A stretch of 64,000 bases of DNA, taken from NCBI GenBank assembly GCA_022823085.1, contig JAJDXV010000002.1, positions 1-64,000 on the forward strand, read 5' to 3'. This DNA is from Candidatus Poribacteria bacterium. Lineage in GTDB: Bacteria > Poribacteria > WGA-4E > WGA-3G. This document shows positions 26,141 to 35,083 of this stretch, piece by piece (within the stretch, counting starts at the first letter, position 1; each line of letters begins with the position of its first letter). The notes beneath the pieces were generated by a model that was not told the origin of the DNA, did no database searches, and saw only the letters and a program-made list of their open reading frames with translations. Both the position numbers and the translations under genes were made by a program.

Positions 26141-26707
26141 ATGGATGGATACTGGTACGTCGTTCAGATATACACCGGACATGAGAAGAAGGTTAAACTC
26201 AACCTTGACAACATGATCGCAAGGGAGAAATTACAGGACGAAATCTTGCAGGTGAATGTCCCTGAAACCGAAGTCGTAGAGATCAAGGACAGCCAGCGAA
26301 AGGTGAGCGTTCGACCCTCTTATCCGGGATACGTACTCGTTAATACGTCCCATGAACTCGGACCGCAAGTAGAGAGTCCAATCGGACAGAGAAGTTGGGC
26401 ACTCATACAGGAGACACCCGGGGTCATGAATTTCTTGGGACCCACCTCACACCCATCGCCGTTAAGTCCTGACGATGTTGAAGCAATGCTTCAAATGTCA
26501 ACTGAAGAAGAGGAAGTCCAGCCAGTACCAGCGATGGAATATGAGATCGGCGATAAGGTCAGGGTGATAAGTGGACCCTTTAGCGGCTTCCTCGGCGAAA
26601 TCGAAGAAATTGACATGGAGCACCAACGGCTACGTTTGAGCATCTCGCTTTTCGGGCGTTCCACCTCTGTCGATTTAGGTTTGCTTGAAGTAGAAGAATT
26701 AAATTAA
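26141..26707 (+). CDS. nusG: Transcription termination/antitermination factor NusG
   Basis: 188 residues. NGN domain: WYVVQIYTGHEKKVKLNLDNMI, YPGYVLV and TPGVMNFLG. KOW domain from about 130: YEIGDKVRVISGPFSGFLGEIEEID, LFGRSTSVDLGLLEVEEL. It binds RNA polymerase and couples it to Rho or the ribosome. The loop between the beta strands (HELGPQVESPIGQRSW) is slightly unusual. Second of the secE-nusG-rplK-rplA run. Confidence 0.95.
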   Translation: MDGYWYVVQIYTGHEKKVKLNLDNMIAREKLQDEILQVNVPETEVVEIKDSQRKVSVRPSYPGYVLVNTSHELGPQVESPIGQRSWALIQETPGVMNFLGPTSHPSPLSPDDVEAMLQMSTEEEEVQPVPAMEYEIGDKVRVISGPFSGFLGEIEEIDMEHQRLRLSISLFGRSTSVDLGLLEVEELN

Positions 26708-26737
26708 AAAATGTTTAACGCACAATAGGGAAAAACA

Positions 26738-27163
26738 ATGGCAAAAAAAGTAGCAGGTGAAGTTAAACTCCAACTCGTCTCCGGACAGGCAACACCGCAA
26801 CCGCCTGTCGGACCGAGTCTCGCACCTTATATGATTAACTTACAGGAGTTTATCAAATCGTTTAACGCCCAGACGCAGCAGCAAACCGGTATGGTGGTGA
26901 CGACGATCATCACCTGTTATAGCGACAGGTCTTTTACGTTCGCTGTGAAATCGCCACCAGCGGCGGTTCTACTCAAATCGGCGGCGAAGATTGCCAAAGG
27001 CTCTGGAGAACCGAACCGAAACAAGGTCGCTACCGTTACGATCGACCAAATTCGAGAAATCGCACAGACAAAATTACCGGACTTGAATACAACAGACTTA
27101 GATGCCGCGACCCGAATGGTAGAAGGCACTGCACGCAGTATGGGACTTACAATTAGTCGATAG
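26738..27163 (+). CDS. rplK: Large-subunit ribosomal protein L11
   Basis: 141 residues, exact family length. Starts [29 protein letters not shown] (the proline-rich N-terminal helix-loop that meets EF-G) and ends [12 protein letters not shown]. It binds the GTPase-associated region of 23S rRNA. An AGGG site lies 8 bases before the ATG. Confidence 0.97.
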   Translation: MAKKVAGEVKLQLVSGQATPQPPVGPSLAPYMINLQEFIKSFNAQTQQQTGMVVTTIITCYSDRSFTFAVKSPPAAVLLKSAAKIAKGSGEPNRNKVATVTIDQIREIAQTKLPDLNTTDLDAATRMVEGTARSMGLTISR

Positions 27164-27248
27164 TGAGATTTAGGTACGCAGCGGCACGACCGCGCCGTCG
27201 TATCCACACACTCGCTTAGAAATTACATGTCGCATATCGGAGAACAAC

Positions 27249-27947
27249 ATGGCGAAAAAAGGAAAACGATACAGCGAGATCAAAGAACAGGTGGATAGAC
27301 TCCACTTGTACACCGTTGATGAGGCGGTTTCGCTTGTAAAAAAGACAAGTCGTGCCAAGTTTGACGAAACGGTAGACCTCGCGTCACGGCTCGGTGTAGA
27401 CGCTCAGCACGCGGAACAGAATATACGCGGCACCGTTGCCTTGCCACATGGCACAGGGAAGTCGGCACGGGTTGTCGTCTTCGCAGAAGGCGATGCCGCA
27501 CGGCAGGCTGAAGAGGCTGGCGCAGATTTCGTCGGAACTGACGAAATCGTTGATAAAATCGTTGATGGATGGCTCGAATTCGACGCAACAATCGCAACAC
27601 CCGACCTCATGCGCACCATTATGCCTAAACTCGGACGGATACTCGGACCCAGAGGATTGATGCCCAACGCAAAGGCAGGAACCGTTACAACGGATGTCAC
27701 TGCAACGATACAGAATATCAAAGCTGGGCAAATTGAGTACCGTGTGGAACGATCCTCCGGTATCATCCACGTACCCATCGGCAAAACTTCGTTTGAGGAA
27801 ACAAGCATTAAAGAGAACCTCAACGCTATCATGGGCGCACTCGTTGCCGCCCGTCCTGCCTCCGTAAAAGGGCGATATATTCGCAGCGTAGCCATTTCAT
27901 CAACTATGGGAGTCGGTATCCGGATAGACCCGCAACAATTCGCATAA
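27249..27947 (+). CDS. rplA: Large-subunit ribosomal protein L1
   Basis: 232 residues. '[22 protein letters not shown]', '[23 protein letters not shown]' and '[19 protein letters not shown]' are the L1 signatures. Builds the L1 stalk and often represses its own operon. It follows rplK by 85 bp. Confidence 0.97.
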   Translation: MAKKGKRYSEIKEQVDRLHLYTVDEAVSLVKKTSRAKFDETVDLASRLGVDAQHAEQNIRGTVALPHGTGKSARVVVFAEGDAARQAEEAGADFVGTDEIVDKIVDGWLEFDATIATPDLMRTIMPKLGRILGPRGLMPNAKAGTVTTDVTATIQNIKAGQIEYRVERSSGIIHVPIGKTSFEETSIKENLNAIMGALVAARPASVKGRYIRSVAISSTMGVGIRIDPQQFA

Positions 27948-27999
27948 CCAAAGAGGATATACAATATAGCAACAGTCCTGACAACTCAATAGAGTCGTA

Positions 28000-28144
28000 G
28001 AACGTAGGTGCCAACGGCTTAATTGCCTACCGAGGCTTGAATGGAATAGAAACAGCGAGCGCGGCGTCAGAACGCAGGCGGAATCTTATCGCTCCTTATT
28101 GTTCTCTCTTTCTATCTCAGCCTCCAGGCACCTGGGGGCTTTTT
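28000..28144 (+). ncRNA. Ribosomal protein L10 leader (autoregulatory mRNA element)
   Basis: Between rplA and rplJ. GTAGG (28004-28008) pairs with CCTAC (28026-28030) and is followed by CGAGGCTTGAA, which is the conserved kink-turn region of the L10 leader bound by L10-(L7/L12). A 10-bp hairpin ending in a T-run (28119-28144) closes it and can act as an attenuator. High L10-L12 would stop readthrough into rplJ-rplL. Confidence 0.85.
28119..28144 (+). terminator. Attenuator hairpin of the L10 leader
   Basis: AGCCTCCAGG pairs with CCTGGGGGCT across a 2-base loop, followed by TTTT. Confidence 0.75.
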
Positions 28145-28215
28145 GCATGCAATCTTATTTCTTTTTAACCAGACAGTACGGTTCCCATATAACCCACGTA
28201 GAAAGGAGCTGATAC

Positions 28216-28782
28216 ATGCCGAATCAGGCGAATATTCAGCAAGCAGAACAAATCCGTGAGATTTTTGATAGTGCAGATGTCGTTCTCTTAACAGACTTTC
28301 AAGGACTTTCCGTCGCAGAAACTAACGAACTGCGAAATCAACTCCGGGAAGCAAATATCCAATACAAAGTCTGCAAGAACACATTAGTGAACGTTATCGC
28401 ACAAGAGAAAGGCATTGAAGGACTTGAACCATTTCTCAAGGGAAATACAGCACTCGCCGCAGGCACAGACCCGGCAACCTCCTCAAAAGTCTTGCTCGCA
28501 TTTAGCGAGGAACACGAGGACCTAAAAATTAAAGGTGGAGTCCTCGGAACACGCGTGATTGACGCTGAGGGCGTTGAAGCACTCAAGGATATGCCGTCCT
28601 ATGAGGTCTTAGTCGCTAAAACCGTCGGACTCGTCAGCGCACCCCTCGTCGGGCTCGTCCGAACGCTCCATCAGGGATCGCCCGTTACCGGAATGGTAAA
28701 TGTACTCAGTGGAACGATACGTCAGGTGACCTCTGTGTTGACACAGGTCGCCGAACAAAAGAAAGAGGCAGAAAACGCCTAA
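28216..28782 (+). CDS. rplJ: Large-subunit ribosomal protein L10
   Basis: 188 residues. N-terminal rRNA-binding domain with VVLLTDFQGLSVAETNELRNQLREANIQYKVCKNTL, and a C-terminal helix (GTIRQVTSVLTQVAEQKKE) that binds L12 dimers. AAAGGAG lies 8 bases before the ATG. Controlled by the leader at 28000-28144. Confidence 0.97.
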   Translation: MPNQANIQQAEQIREIFDSADVVLLTDFQGLSVAETNELRNQLREANIQYKVCKNTLVNVIAQEKGIEGLEPFLKGNTALAAGTDPATSSKVLLAFSEEHEDLKIKGGVLGTRVIDAEGVEALKDMPSYEVLVAKTVGLVSAPLVGLVRTLHQGSPVTGMVNVLSGTIRQVTSVLTQVAEQKKEAENA

Positions 28783-28798
28783 CGTTTATACGAATATT

Positions 28799-28896
28799 AC
28801 TTACGCACCCTCTGTTGTCGCAGTTGTGCAGGCGGGGTTTGTAACGCTGCCTGTTTGTAACCCTGACGCATCAAATACAGAGAAAATCGCGTAAGT
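28799..28896. mobile_element. MITE-like element, family 1, copy c (between rplJ and rplL)
   Basis: ACTTACGC on the left and GCGTAAGT on the right bound 98 bp inside the rplJ-rplL operon. The centre contains an imperfect version of the GGCGGGGTTTG palindrome found at 21625 and 59894. It stretches the intergenic gap to 222 bp. Confidence 0.65.
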
Positions 28897-29004
28897 CCTA
28901 ACTAAGAAAATTGAGGCACCCTGCCTCGCTTTTCGCACAACGCTTGATCAAGAAGTTTTCTAATCAAGTCAATTTAGTACTACTAATTTAGAAAGGATAA
29001 AAAC

Positions 29005-29406
29005 ATGGCCGCAGATATGGAAAAAATGATTGATGAAATCAGCAATATGACCGTTTTGGAGCTTTCCGAACTCGTCAAAGCATTAGAAGATAAATTTGGA
29101 GTCAGTGCCTCCGCAGCACCAGCCATCGCTATGCCGGGGATGGTCCCAGGCGCAGCAGCAGGCGAAGCTGCCGAAGAAGAAGAAGCCGCAGAGCAAACCG
29201 AATTTGACGTACAACTCAAAGAATTCGGATCCAGCAAGATTCCTGTTATCAAAGAGGTGCGTTCACTCACCGGACTCGGTTTGAAAGAAGCGAAAGAAAA
29301 AGTTGAATCCGCACCCGTCGTCATTCAAGAAGCTGTCTCTAAAGAAGATGCTGAGAAGGCGAAAGAGCAGCTCGAAGCCCTCGGTGCTGTCGTCGAAATC
29401 GTTTAG
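29005..29406 (+). CDS. rplL: Large-subunit ribosomal protein L7/L12
   Basis: 133 residues. N-terminal dimerisation helices ([25 protein letters not shown]), an Ala/Glu hinge, and the C-terminal domain with [27 protein letters not shown]...[15 protein letters not shown]. It recruits translation factors to the ribosome. AGAAAGGAT lies upstream of the ATG. A strong terminator follows, and rpoB is not next. Confidence 0.97.
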   Translation: MAADMEKMIDEISNMTVLELSELVKALEDKFGVSASAAPAIAMPGMVPGAAAGEAAEEEEAAEQTEFDVQLKEFGSSKIPVIKEVRSLTGLGLKEAKEKVESAPVVIQEAVSKEDAEKAKEQLEALGAVVEIV

Positions 29407-29467
29407 TTCCAGACATATTGTCTCGTCTCTACACGTACACAATGCGTGATGAGACCACGTATCATGA

Positions 29468-29532
29468 GAAACCCATTATGGTTCTTGAGCATAGCGATAC
29501 GCTACGGTGAACTGTGATGGGTTTCCCTTTTT
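29468..29532 (+). terminator. Rho-independent terminator after rplL
   Basis: GAAACCCAT (29468-29476) pairs with ATGGGTTTC (29517-29525), with an inner AGCG-CGCT helix, followed by CCTTTTT. It closes the ribosomal-protein operon. Confidence 0.8.
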
Positions 29533-29553
29533 CGTAATTACGCCGAGATCCCG

Positions 29554-30396
29554 ATGCTCAGTATCCTTGATATTTTTTATCTCGTTTTCAGCCAACTCGC
29601 AGTCGGCGGGTTTATTCTCCTCGTCCTCGTCCCCAAAGGATTGGTCGGTGCAAATTTCTATCGTTTGATGGGCAGCATCTACCTGCTCGTCAGCGGTTTA
29701 TCGCGTTGTGCAGACTTAGCACGCCATCAGCAACCTGTCACATTTCTCAACTTTTTCGGATTTTGGCAGAACCCTGAATCCATTTTGGTAATTTCTTTCG
29801 TGCTTCTCGTTTGCGTTTATACCCTCAGCTGGTGGTTCAAGCGTCCGCTGCTTACGAAAATTCTGTTCATGGGTGGTTCAATTTGTGGAGCGGTATGGAT
29901 CGTTTTGACTGCCCAACGTTACTTTCAAATTGTTCAACTTCCCGGAGAGATGGTCCTACTCCCGCTGCAATTCTTGACAGCCGCTGCACTGCTCGGCGCA
30001 GTACACACCGGTATGTGGTTCGGACACTGGTACCTTGTGACACCCGATCTACCTGTGATTTACCTCAAACGCTATAACACCGTCTTACTCTTTACCCTCT
30101 CAGGCGTGACACTCCTCCTCTGTCTGAACCTCTTTTTCCGGCAGCAATCCATAGATGTTGTCCCCTTTAATGTCTTCTATCAAATCATCTTTGGGATGCG
30201 ATTGCTTATCGGTATCGCCGGCACCTTACTCCTCTATTTTATTACTTGGGACTGTTTACGTCCGAAGTCTGTTGCCCGTGACGTGCTCGGCGCGACGCGC
30301 GCTGCGACAGGTTTTCTTTTTATCGCTATTATCACGGTCTTCCTCGGCGAATTTTGCAGCCGATTTTTACTTTTCGAGATGCGGTTTATATTTTAG
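29554..30396 (+). CDS. Polytopic membrane protein, unknown function
   Basis: 280 residues with seven or eight membrane helices and short loops. The last helix ends LGEFCSRFLLFEMRFIF, which faintly recalls the quinol-site helix of DmsC/NrfD-type anchors; I do not regard that as proof. The gene begins 22 bp after the rplL terminator, at the place where rpoB normally lies. No clear Shine-Dalgarno is visible (ATG at 29554 preceded by CCGAGATCCCG). Confidence 0.7.
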   Translation: MLSILDIFYLVFSQLAVGGFILLVLVPKGLVGANFYRLMGSIYLLVSGLSRCADLARHQQPVTFLNFFGFWQNPESILVISFVLLVCVYTLSWWFKRPLLTKILFMGGSICGAVWIVLTAQRYFQIVQLPGEMVLLPLQFLTAAALLGAVHTGMWFGHWYLVTPDLPVIYLKRYNTVLLFTLSGVTLLLCLNLFFRQQSIDVVPFNVFYQIIFGMRLLIGIAGTLLLYFITWDCLRPKSVARDVLGATRAATGFLFIAIITVFLGEFCSRFLLFEMRFIF

Positions 30397-30412
30397 GAAA
30401 ACAGTTTTGGGG

Positions 30413-30441
30413 TTGCTATAGAAGGTCTTGTGTGATATAAT
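30413..30441 (+). promoter_or_regulatory. Sigma-70 promoter for the 30521 gene
   Basis: TTGCTA (30413-30418), 17 bp, TATAAT (30436-30441). Confidence 0.55.
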
Positions 30442-30520
30442 AAATGTCGTGTGGCAGGGGCTACTTCCGAAGAACTCATATATGCTGCCTGCTCATTAAC
30501 AATGTAAATCTGGAGAAATT

Positions 30521-30979
30521 TTGAAAGCATTTCTACGAAAGCATCGGGAATTTTGGAAAACAGGAAAAACGAACTTTGCTGTCACCGTAGGCCTGATGCT
30601 CGGAAGCCTGTTTTTGGTTTATGCTGTCTATCAAGAAATAGGTGCCGGGTGGAAGGGGTATAAATCGTTACGAGTCGTCCTAACAGACACATCCGTATTT
30701 ATTCCTGTTGGCGGTTTAATTGCCGGTGTTGTCACAATTATAGGAGATTTGATGATGTTATGGTCAGATAGATCGGAAAAACGGATTCAAGAGGCTGCTG
30801 CCGCAGCTGCTGCCGCAGCTGCTGCCGAAGCTAGAGCCGAGGGTATAGCCGAGGGTATAGCCGAGGGTATTAAGGAAGGTAAAGCTGAACTTGCTCAAAA
30901 AGTGATAGCTTGGAACTTCCGCCGCTTAGAAGCAGAAAAGAATGGCCAACCTTTTAACGAAGCACCACCAACAGAATAG
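30521..30979 (+). CDS. Two-helix membrane protein with alanine/AEGI repeat arm
   Basis: 152 residues from a TTG start preceded by GGAGAAAT. Two membrane helices (FAVTVGLMLGSLFLVYAVY and VFIPVGGLIAGVVTIIGDLMMLW) are followed by a cytoplasmic helical arm made of an alanine run and AEGIAEGIAEGIKEG repeats, ending in a charged tail. The repeat arm resembles the EGIE-type helices at the C-termini of Rpn nucleases. No function is recognised. The arm is encoded by two sets of 12-bp tandem repeats (30794-30871). Confidence 0.7.
   Translation: MKAFLRKHREFWKTGKTNFAVTVGLMLGSLFLVYAVYQEIGAGWKGYKSLRVVLTDTSVFIPVGGLIAGVVTIIGDLMMLWSDRSEKRIQEAAAAAAAAAAAEARAEGIAEGIAEGIKEGKAELAQKVIAWNFRRLEAEKNGQPFNEAPPTE
30794..30871 (+). 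repeat. Tandem 12-bp coding repeats
   Basis: Three near-identical copies of GCTGCTGCCGCA (30794-30829), six bases, then three of GCCGAGGGTATA (30836-30871). Each unit adds four residues (AAAA or AEGI), so copy-number changes would stay in frame. Confidence 0.85.
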
Positions 30980-31024
30980 CAACCGGCCCGAAAAAAGAAA
31001 GTCCTATGATTGCAACGAATTCTG

Positions 31025-31053
31025 TTGTGATTTAAATGTGGGCGTGCTAAAAT
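31025..31053 (+). promoter_or_regulatory. Extended -10 promoter for the dehydrogenase operon
   Basis: TTGTGA (31025-31030), 17 bp, TAAAAT (31048-31053) preceded by TGC. The same TGCTAAAAT string recurs at 39881 and 54341. Confidence 0.5.
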
Positions 31054-31085
31054 AACTGCAACCATTGAAGCATTAGGAGGCACAA

Positions 31086-32156
31086 ATGAAATCACAAATT
31101 TTTTATGAACCCGAATCGATGAGCCTCGAAGACCGACCTGTACCGGAACCCGGCGATAATGACCTGTTAGTTCAAGTACGTTCGGTAGGTATCTGCGGTT
31201 CGGATGTCGCATACTATTTCGGTAACAGTTCACTCGAAACAGATGACGGAAAAGGACCCCTTATCCTTGGACACGAGTTTACCGGTGAAATTGTTGAAGT
31301 TGGGAATGAAGCGGGAACGAAAGGCGGATTTAAAGTTGGAGACCGCGTTGTCGTCAACCCTGTCCAATCAAATCCGGACTCCTTCTGGAGCAAAAAAGGG
31401 TTGTCCAACCTCTGTCCTGAAAAGCGCGTCTTAGGGGTCGGTGTGGATGGCGGATTCGCAGAGTACGCCGTCTCCGATTATCGCTGGACAGTCAAACTAC
31501 CGGATAACGTTACTTATGATCAAGGCGCACTGACAGAACCACTCGCATGTGGACTCTACGCCGTGAACAATCTCAATGCCGAAGAAGGGCAAACAGCTGT
31601 CGTCTTCGGACCAGGACCCATCGGCCTCATGATGGTGCAAGTACTGAAAAGCCGTGGACTGAAAAACGTTCTACTCGTCGGAACTCGCGACTATCGCTTG
31701 GATTGCGGTAAAGACCTCGGCGCAGATGTCGTCGTCAACGTCAGCGACACCAACTCACCACACTACGTTGAAGACCTCGGTGCTGCAATTCAGGAACTCA
31801 ATGACGGTGAATTAGCAGACCGCGCTATTACCGCTACCAGCTCGCTCGACGCAATCCATTCCGCACTCGAAGTGACCGGACGCCACGCAACCGTCGTTAT
31901 CTTCGGACTCCCCGGCGACAAAGATGTGATGCAGGTACCGATCCTTGATACCATCCTTGATGATAAAACCATTCGGTTCTCTTGGCTCGCACCCGATACA
32001 TGGGAAGAAGCCGTACAACTCATTTCCAGCGGGGATGTCAACATGGACAAAATTATTAGCCACGAATTCTCCCTGGAATCGCTCGTTGAGGGGATAACGA
32101 AAGTCCGCAACCGAGAAGATGGTTGCACCAAAGGGTTGATAAAGGTCTCAGCCTAA
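31086..32156 (+). CDS. Zinc-dependent medium-chain alcohol dehydrogenase
   Basis: 356 residues. Catalytic zinc ligands are C37 (GICGSD), H63-E64 (LGHEFTG) and the TEPLACG glutamate near 150. The NAD(P) site is VVFGPGPIGLMMVQVLKS. The structural-zinc lobe keeps one cysteine (LSNLCPEK) instead of four, so it binds one zinc only. Closest in style to sorbitol/threonine-type dehydrogenases acting on sugars or polyols. AGGAGG lies 6 bases before the ATG. Followed within 12 bp by a small membrane gene and then hemE. Confidence 0.88.
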   Translation: MKSQIFYEPESMSLEDRPVPEPGDNDLLVQVRSVGICGSDVAYYFGNSSLETDDGKGPLILGHEFTGEIVEVGNEAGTKGGFKVGDRVVVNPVQSNPDSFWSKKGLSNLCPEKRVLGVGVDGGFAEYAVSDYRWTVKLPDNVTYDQGALTEPLACGLYAVNNLNAEEGQTAVVFGPGPIGLMMVQVLKSRGLKNVLLVGTRDYRLDCGKDLGADVVVNVSDTNSPHYVEDLGAAIQELNDGELADRAITATSSLDAIHSALEVTGRHATVVIFGLPGDKDVMQVPILDTILDDKTIRFSWLAPDTWEEAVQLISSGDVNMDKIISHEFSLESLVEGITKVRNREDGCTKGLIKVSA

Positions 32157-32168
32157 ATAGGACATAAC

Positions 32169-32507
32169 ATGGGTATCCCATTTTTCATCGTTTTTGTCCT
32201 TTCAATCGCTTGTCTATCACTCGGGATAACAGGATGGGGTGACTTTGTTTCAGTGGAGTGGCCAGAACAGGGGACTCCTGACGCAGATAGCGACACCGTT
32301 ACCGTCACCCCATACCTCCGTCTTCAAGCCAATTATTCGGCAATCGCACGATGCACCATCGGGTTCCTGTTATTTCTCGTCAGCCTCTATGTTATGGGGT
32401 TTCTTCTCTATCTTGAAGAGCGTGAAAGCGGCAGGATTATGAAGAACGTTAAAAGCTTCGCTAAACTACGGCGGTTCTTGGAACGCCGTCAGAATCGGGG
32501 AACTTGA
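32169..32507 (+). CDS. Small two-helix membrane protein, unknown function
   Basis: 112 residues: a signal-anchor helix (GIPFFIVFVLSIACLSLGITGW), a loop of about 40 residues rich in Asp/Thr, a second helix (TIGFLLFLVSLYVMGFLLYL), and a basic cytoplasmic tail ending LERRQNRGT. It lies between the dehydrogenase and hemE with gaps of 12 and 18 bp, so it is probably co-transcribed. No family recognised. Confidence 0.7.
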   Translation: MGIPFFIVFVLSIACLSLGITGWGDFVSVEWPEQGTPDADSDTVTVTPYLRLQANYSAIARCTIGFLLFLVSLYVMGFLLYLEERESGRIMKNVKSFAKLRRFLERRQNRGT

Positions 32508-32525
32508 AAGGTAGATTCTCTCCGC

Positions 32526-33605
32526 ATGGAACAACAATCAAAAAACGACTTACTCCTTCGCGCAGCGCGATGTCTACCAGTCGAACGCGTACCCGTGTGG
32601 ATGATGCGACAGGCTGGCAGATCAGACCCCCTTTATCGACAAATTCGAGAAGAACTTAACCTCCCTTTAGAACAACTCTTCCGAACCTGTCCCGCACCGA
32701 TGTCAGAGACCGATGTCGAATCGGCTGTCAAAATATCACTGCTACCCAAACGCATCGGGGTCGATGCCATCATCGTCTATAAAGATATACTCACACCACT
32801 CGCGCCTATGGGCGCACATTTCCGATTTGACCCAGGACCCGTCTTAAAACCGCCGATTCGGACACCAGCACAAGTGGACGCTCTCCTACCCGTTGACGAC
32901 CCGCCAGCACAGTTGGCGTTTACCGGAAACGTTATCCGTAGACTCCGTGAAACCTTAAACGGCGAGCTGCCACTCATCGGTTTTGCTGGCGCGCCTTTGA
33001 CCCTCGCATTTTTCCTCATCGCAGGCGAGAGTCCGATCAAACGCGGTACCGGTATATCCGAGAAAGCCGAACCTGTTTTCCGAATGATTCAAGAGACACC
33101 TCAACTTATGCATCGGTTACTAAAAAAATTAACGGAGATGACCGTTAATTATTTGAATTACCAAATTAGCGAAGGTGTTCAGATCGTCCAACTTTTTGAG
33201 TCTATTGCCGATGTCTTGCCCAGGCACCTATACGCAGATTTCGCGTTCCCGTATCATCAGCAGATTTTCGCTGAACTCCATCCAGAGACCCCCGGTATAC
33301 TTTTCGCCAAAGAGTGCGATTACCTCGATTTAATGCACCAAAGCGGCGCAGGTGTACTGAGCATCGGAAAATGCGTTGACCTCAGCAAAGCCAAAGTCGA
33401 GACAGACGGCACCGTCGCTTTTCAAGGGAACGTTGATAACGATATCCTCCGAGACGGTATGCCAGACGACATCACCGCAGCTGTCAAAACCTGTTTGCAA
33501 CAAGGCGGAAAGACAGGGCATATACTCAACTTAAGCCACGGACTTCACAGAGATACACCTTTTGAAAATGTTAAACATTTTGTAAATATCGCAAAAACGT
33601 TATAG
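32526..33605 (+). CDS. hemE: Uroporphyrinogen decarboxylase
   Basis: 359 residues. Signatures: PVWMMRQAGR near the start (substrate arginines), LIGFAGAPLTLAFFLI, and a C-terminal GHILNLSHGLHRDTPFENVKHFV. It converts uroporphyrinogen III to coproporphyrinogen III in the cytoplasm. First haem gene of a run continuing through hemH and hemG; the next gene starts 8 bp downstream. Confidence 0.95.
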   Translation: MEQQSKNDLLLRAARCLPVERVPVWMMRQAGRSDPLYRQIREELNLPLEQLFRTCPAPMSETDVESAVKISLLPKRIGVDAIIVYKDILTPLAPMGAHFRFDPGPVLKPPIRTPAQVDALLPVDDPPAQLAFTGNVIRRLRETLNGELPLIGFAGAPLTLAFFLIAGESPIKRGTGISEKAEPVFRMIQETPQLMHRLLKKLTEMTVNYLNYQISEGVQIVQLFESIADVLPRHLYADFAFPYHQQIFAELHPETPGILFAKECDYLDLMHQSGAGVLSIGKCVDLSKAKVETDGTVAFQGNVDNDILRDGMPDDITAAVKTCLQQGGKTGHILNLSHGLHRDTPFENVKHFVNIAKTL

Positions 33606-33613
33606 GAACATGC

Positions 33614-35071
33614 ATGAGAAACATTCCAGAAAATCCATTTGCACCACGACAGTATGGAGAACTCGTCAAAATAACGGATCGCGTGTATCTGTTTCGCAAT
33701 ATCGTCAACTCTTCTATTATTATTGGAGATAACGGTGTGGCTGTCATTGATACACAGGTAAACCAAATGATGGCACGACGGCTGTACAACCTAATTCGTA
33801 CCCTCACAGATAAACCGATCCTATATGCAATTAACACACACTATCATTGGGACCATACGAACGGGAATACTGTCTTTCACCAGCAGGGCGCAACCATTGT
33901 CGCACGTGAGATGACGAAAGATTTTATGGTGAATCGGTCACCGCGACAGGAGGCCTTCTTACGGTCGAGAGGTTTCTCGTTAGGCGAACCGCCCTTCCTG
34001 CCACAGCAGACCTTTCTTCATGAAACCGAACTTGATTTAGGCAATCAACCGCTACACCTCGTTCATTTAGGGAAGGCGGAGACAGATGATGCCACGGCTA
34101 TCAGAGTCCCAGCAGAAGAATGTATCGTCTCTGGCGACACTGTCATGACCGGGAGCTTCCCAATCTTCGGGCAGCCTGTCATGAACGAAGGACTCATGGC
34201 AAACCACAACTGGATTAACACAATTAAGGAACTCCGTAGGTATGCACCTAAATGTGTACTGCCAGGACACGGGCCCTTGGCACAGGATCCCGAAATAGAT
34301 TTGTTACTCCAGATAGAGTCCTATTTTCTAACAGAGGTACGAAAACATGTTGAGCAGGGCAGGTCTTTAGCAGAGCTCCTCGCGGAAATGGAGGCGAACC
34401 TGCCCGATTGGATTCGTTCCATCGCTGAAGTCTGGGGAACGCCACGCTACGCAATTTTGCGCGTATACCGCGGGTTGATTGACGACCCTGAGCCGGGATG
34501 GCAACACCTGAAACCTTCCGCGATTCCGGCAGCGGATGCCGAGAAACTCCAGCAAAACATATCCGAACTTCAGGAATTTGAAGGATACCGCGAAACCGCT
34601 GAAGAGGTAGCCGAGGGCAATGACTTCGGTTTGGCGATCGCTATCCTGAAGACCGCTACCGAAAAATATCCGAACCTACCTGACGCGTGGACAGAATACG
34701 CCAATGTGCTCACACAAGCCGCCCGTACGGTGTCAAGCGTCCTTGAAAAAGGCGATTTCTTCGTTGCGGCAAAAAACGCCATCAACACTGCCCTCGAATT
34801 GAATCCTGATTACGCGCCAGCGCACCTGCTCCGCGGATACAATCACATCCTTGCTGCATATCGCAACGGCGATGAAACAGACACAGGATTGGCGTCCATC
34901 TATAAAGCACTCGTCTGTGGACTTCAGGACACAAAACTCGCACAGGCATACTTTTGTATCGGGCTGGCGCATCGTACCAACGGCAACGAAACGTTGGCAC
35001 GTGAAGCGTTCACGAAGGCGATCGCAGCGGACGCACGCTTTATGCCAGCACAATTAGCCAATATGGCGTAG
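33614..35071 (+). CDS. Metallo-beta-lactamase-fold hydrolase with TPR tail
   Basis: 485 residues. MBL domain (about 15-230) with H76, H78, D80 and H81 in THYHWDHTNGN, then the aspartate in VSGDTVMTG and the last histidine in LPGHGPL. Residues 240-300 form an alkylsulfatase-like helical segment (SIAEVWGTPRYAILRVYRGLIDDPEPGW). Residues 315-485 are TPR helices (ALELNPDYAPAHLLRGYNHIL, AYFCIGLAHRTNGNETLAREAFTKAI). Its place inside the haem run (8 bp after hemE, 12 bp before hemH) suggests co-expression; a haem-related role is only inference. Confidence 0.85.
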   Translation: MRNIPENPFAPRQYGELVKITDRVYLFRNIVNSSIIIGDNGVAVIDTQVNQMMARRLYNLIRTLTDKPILYAINTHYHWDHTNGNTVFHQQGATIVAREMTKDFMVNRSPRQEAFLRSRGFSLGEPPFLPQQTFLHETELDLGNQPLHLVHLGKAETDDATAIRVPAEECIVSGDTVMTGSFPIFGQPVMNEGLMANHNWINTIKELRRYAPKCVLPGHGPLAQDPEIDLLLQIESYFLTEVRKHVEQGRSLAELLAEMEANLPDWIRSIAEVWGTPRYAILRVYRGLIDDPEPGWQHLKPSAIPAADAEKLQQNISELQEFEGYRETAEEVAEGNDFGLAIAILKTATEKYPNLPDAWTEYANVLTQAARTVSSVLEKGDFFVAAKNAINTALELNPDYAPAHLLRGYNHILAAYRNGDETDTGLASIYKALVCGLQDTKLAQAYFCIGLAHRTNGNETLAREAFTKAIAADARFMPAQLANMA

Positions 35072-35083
35072 GAGGAAAGTAAA

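Noticed and set aside
27404..27964. 186-codon frame opposite rplA
   Set aside because: Complete overlap with a conserved ribosomal gene and no recognisable features.
29554..30396. Calling the membrane protein a NrfD/DmsC quinol anchor
   Set aside because: Only the last helix is suggestive; no iron-sulfur or molybdenum partner is nearby.
30794..30871. CRISPR-like array
   Set aside because: Units are 12 bp, adjacent without spacers and in coding frame. No cas gene or repeat-spacer pattern occurs anywhere in the window.
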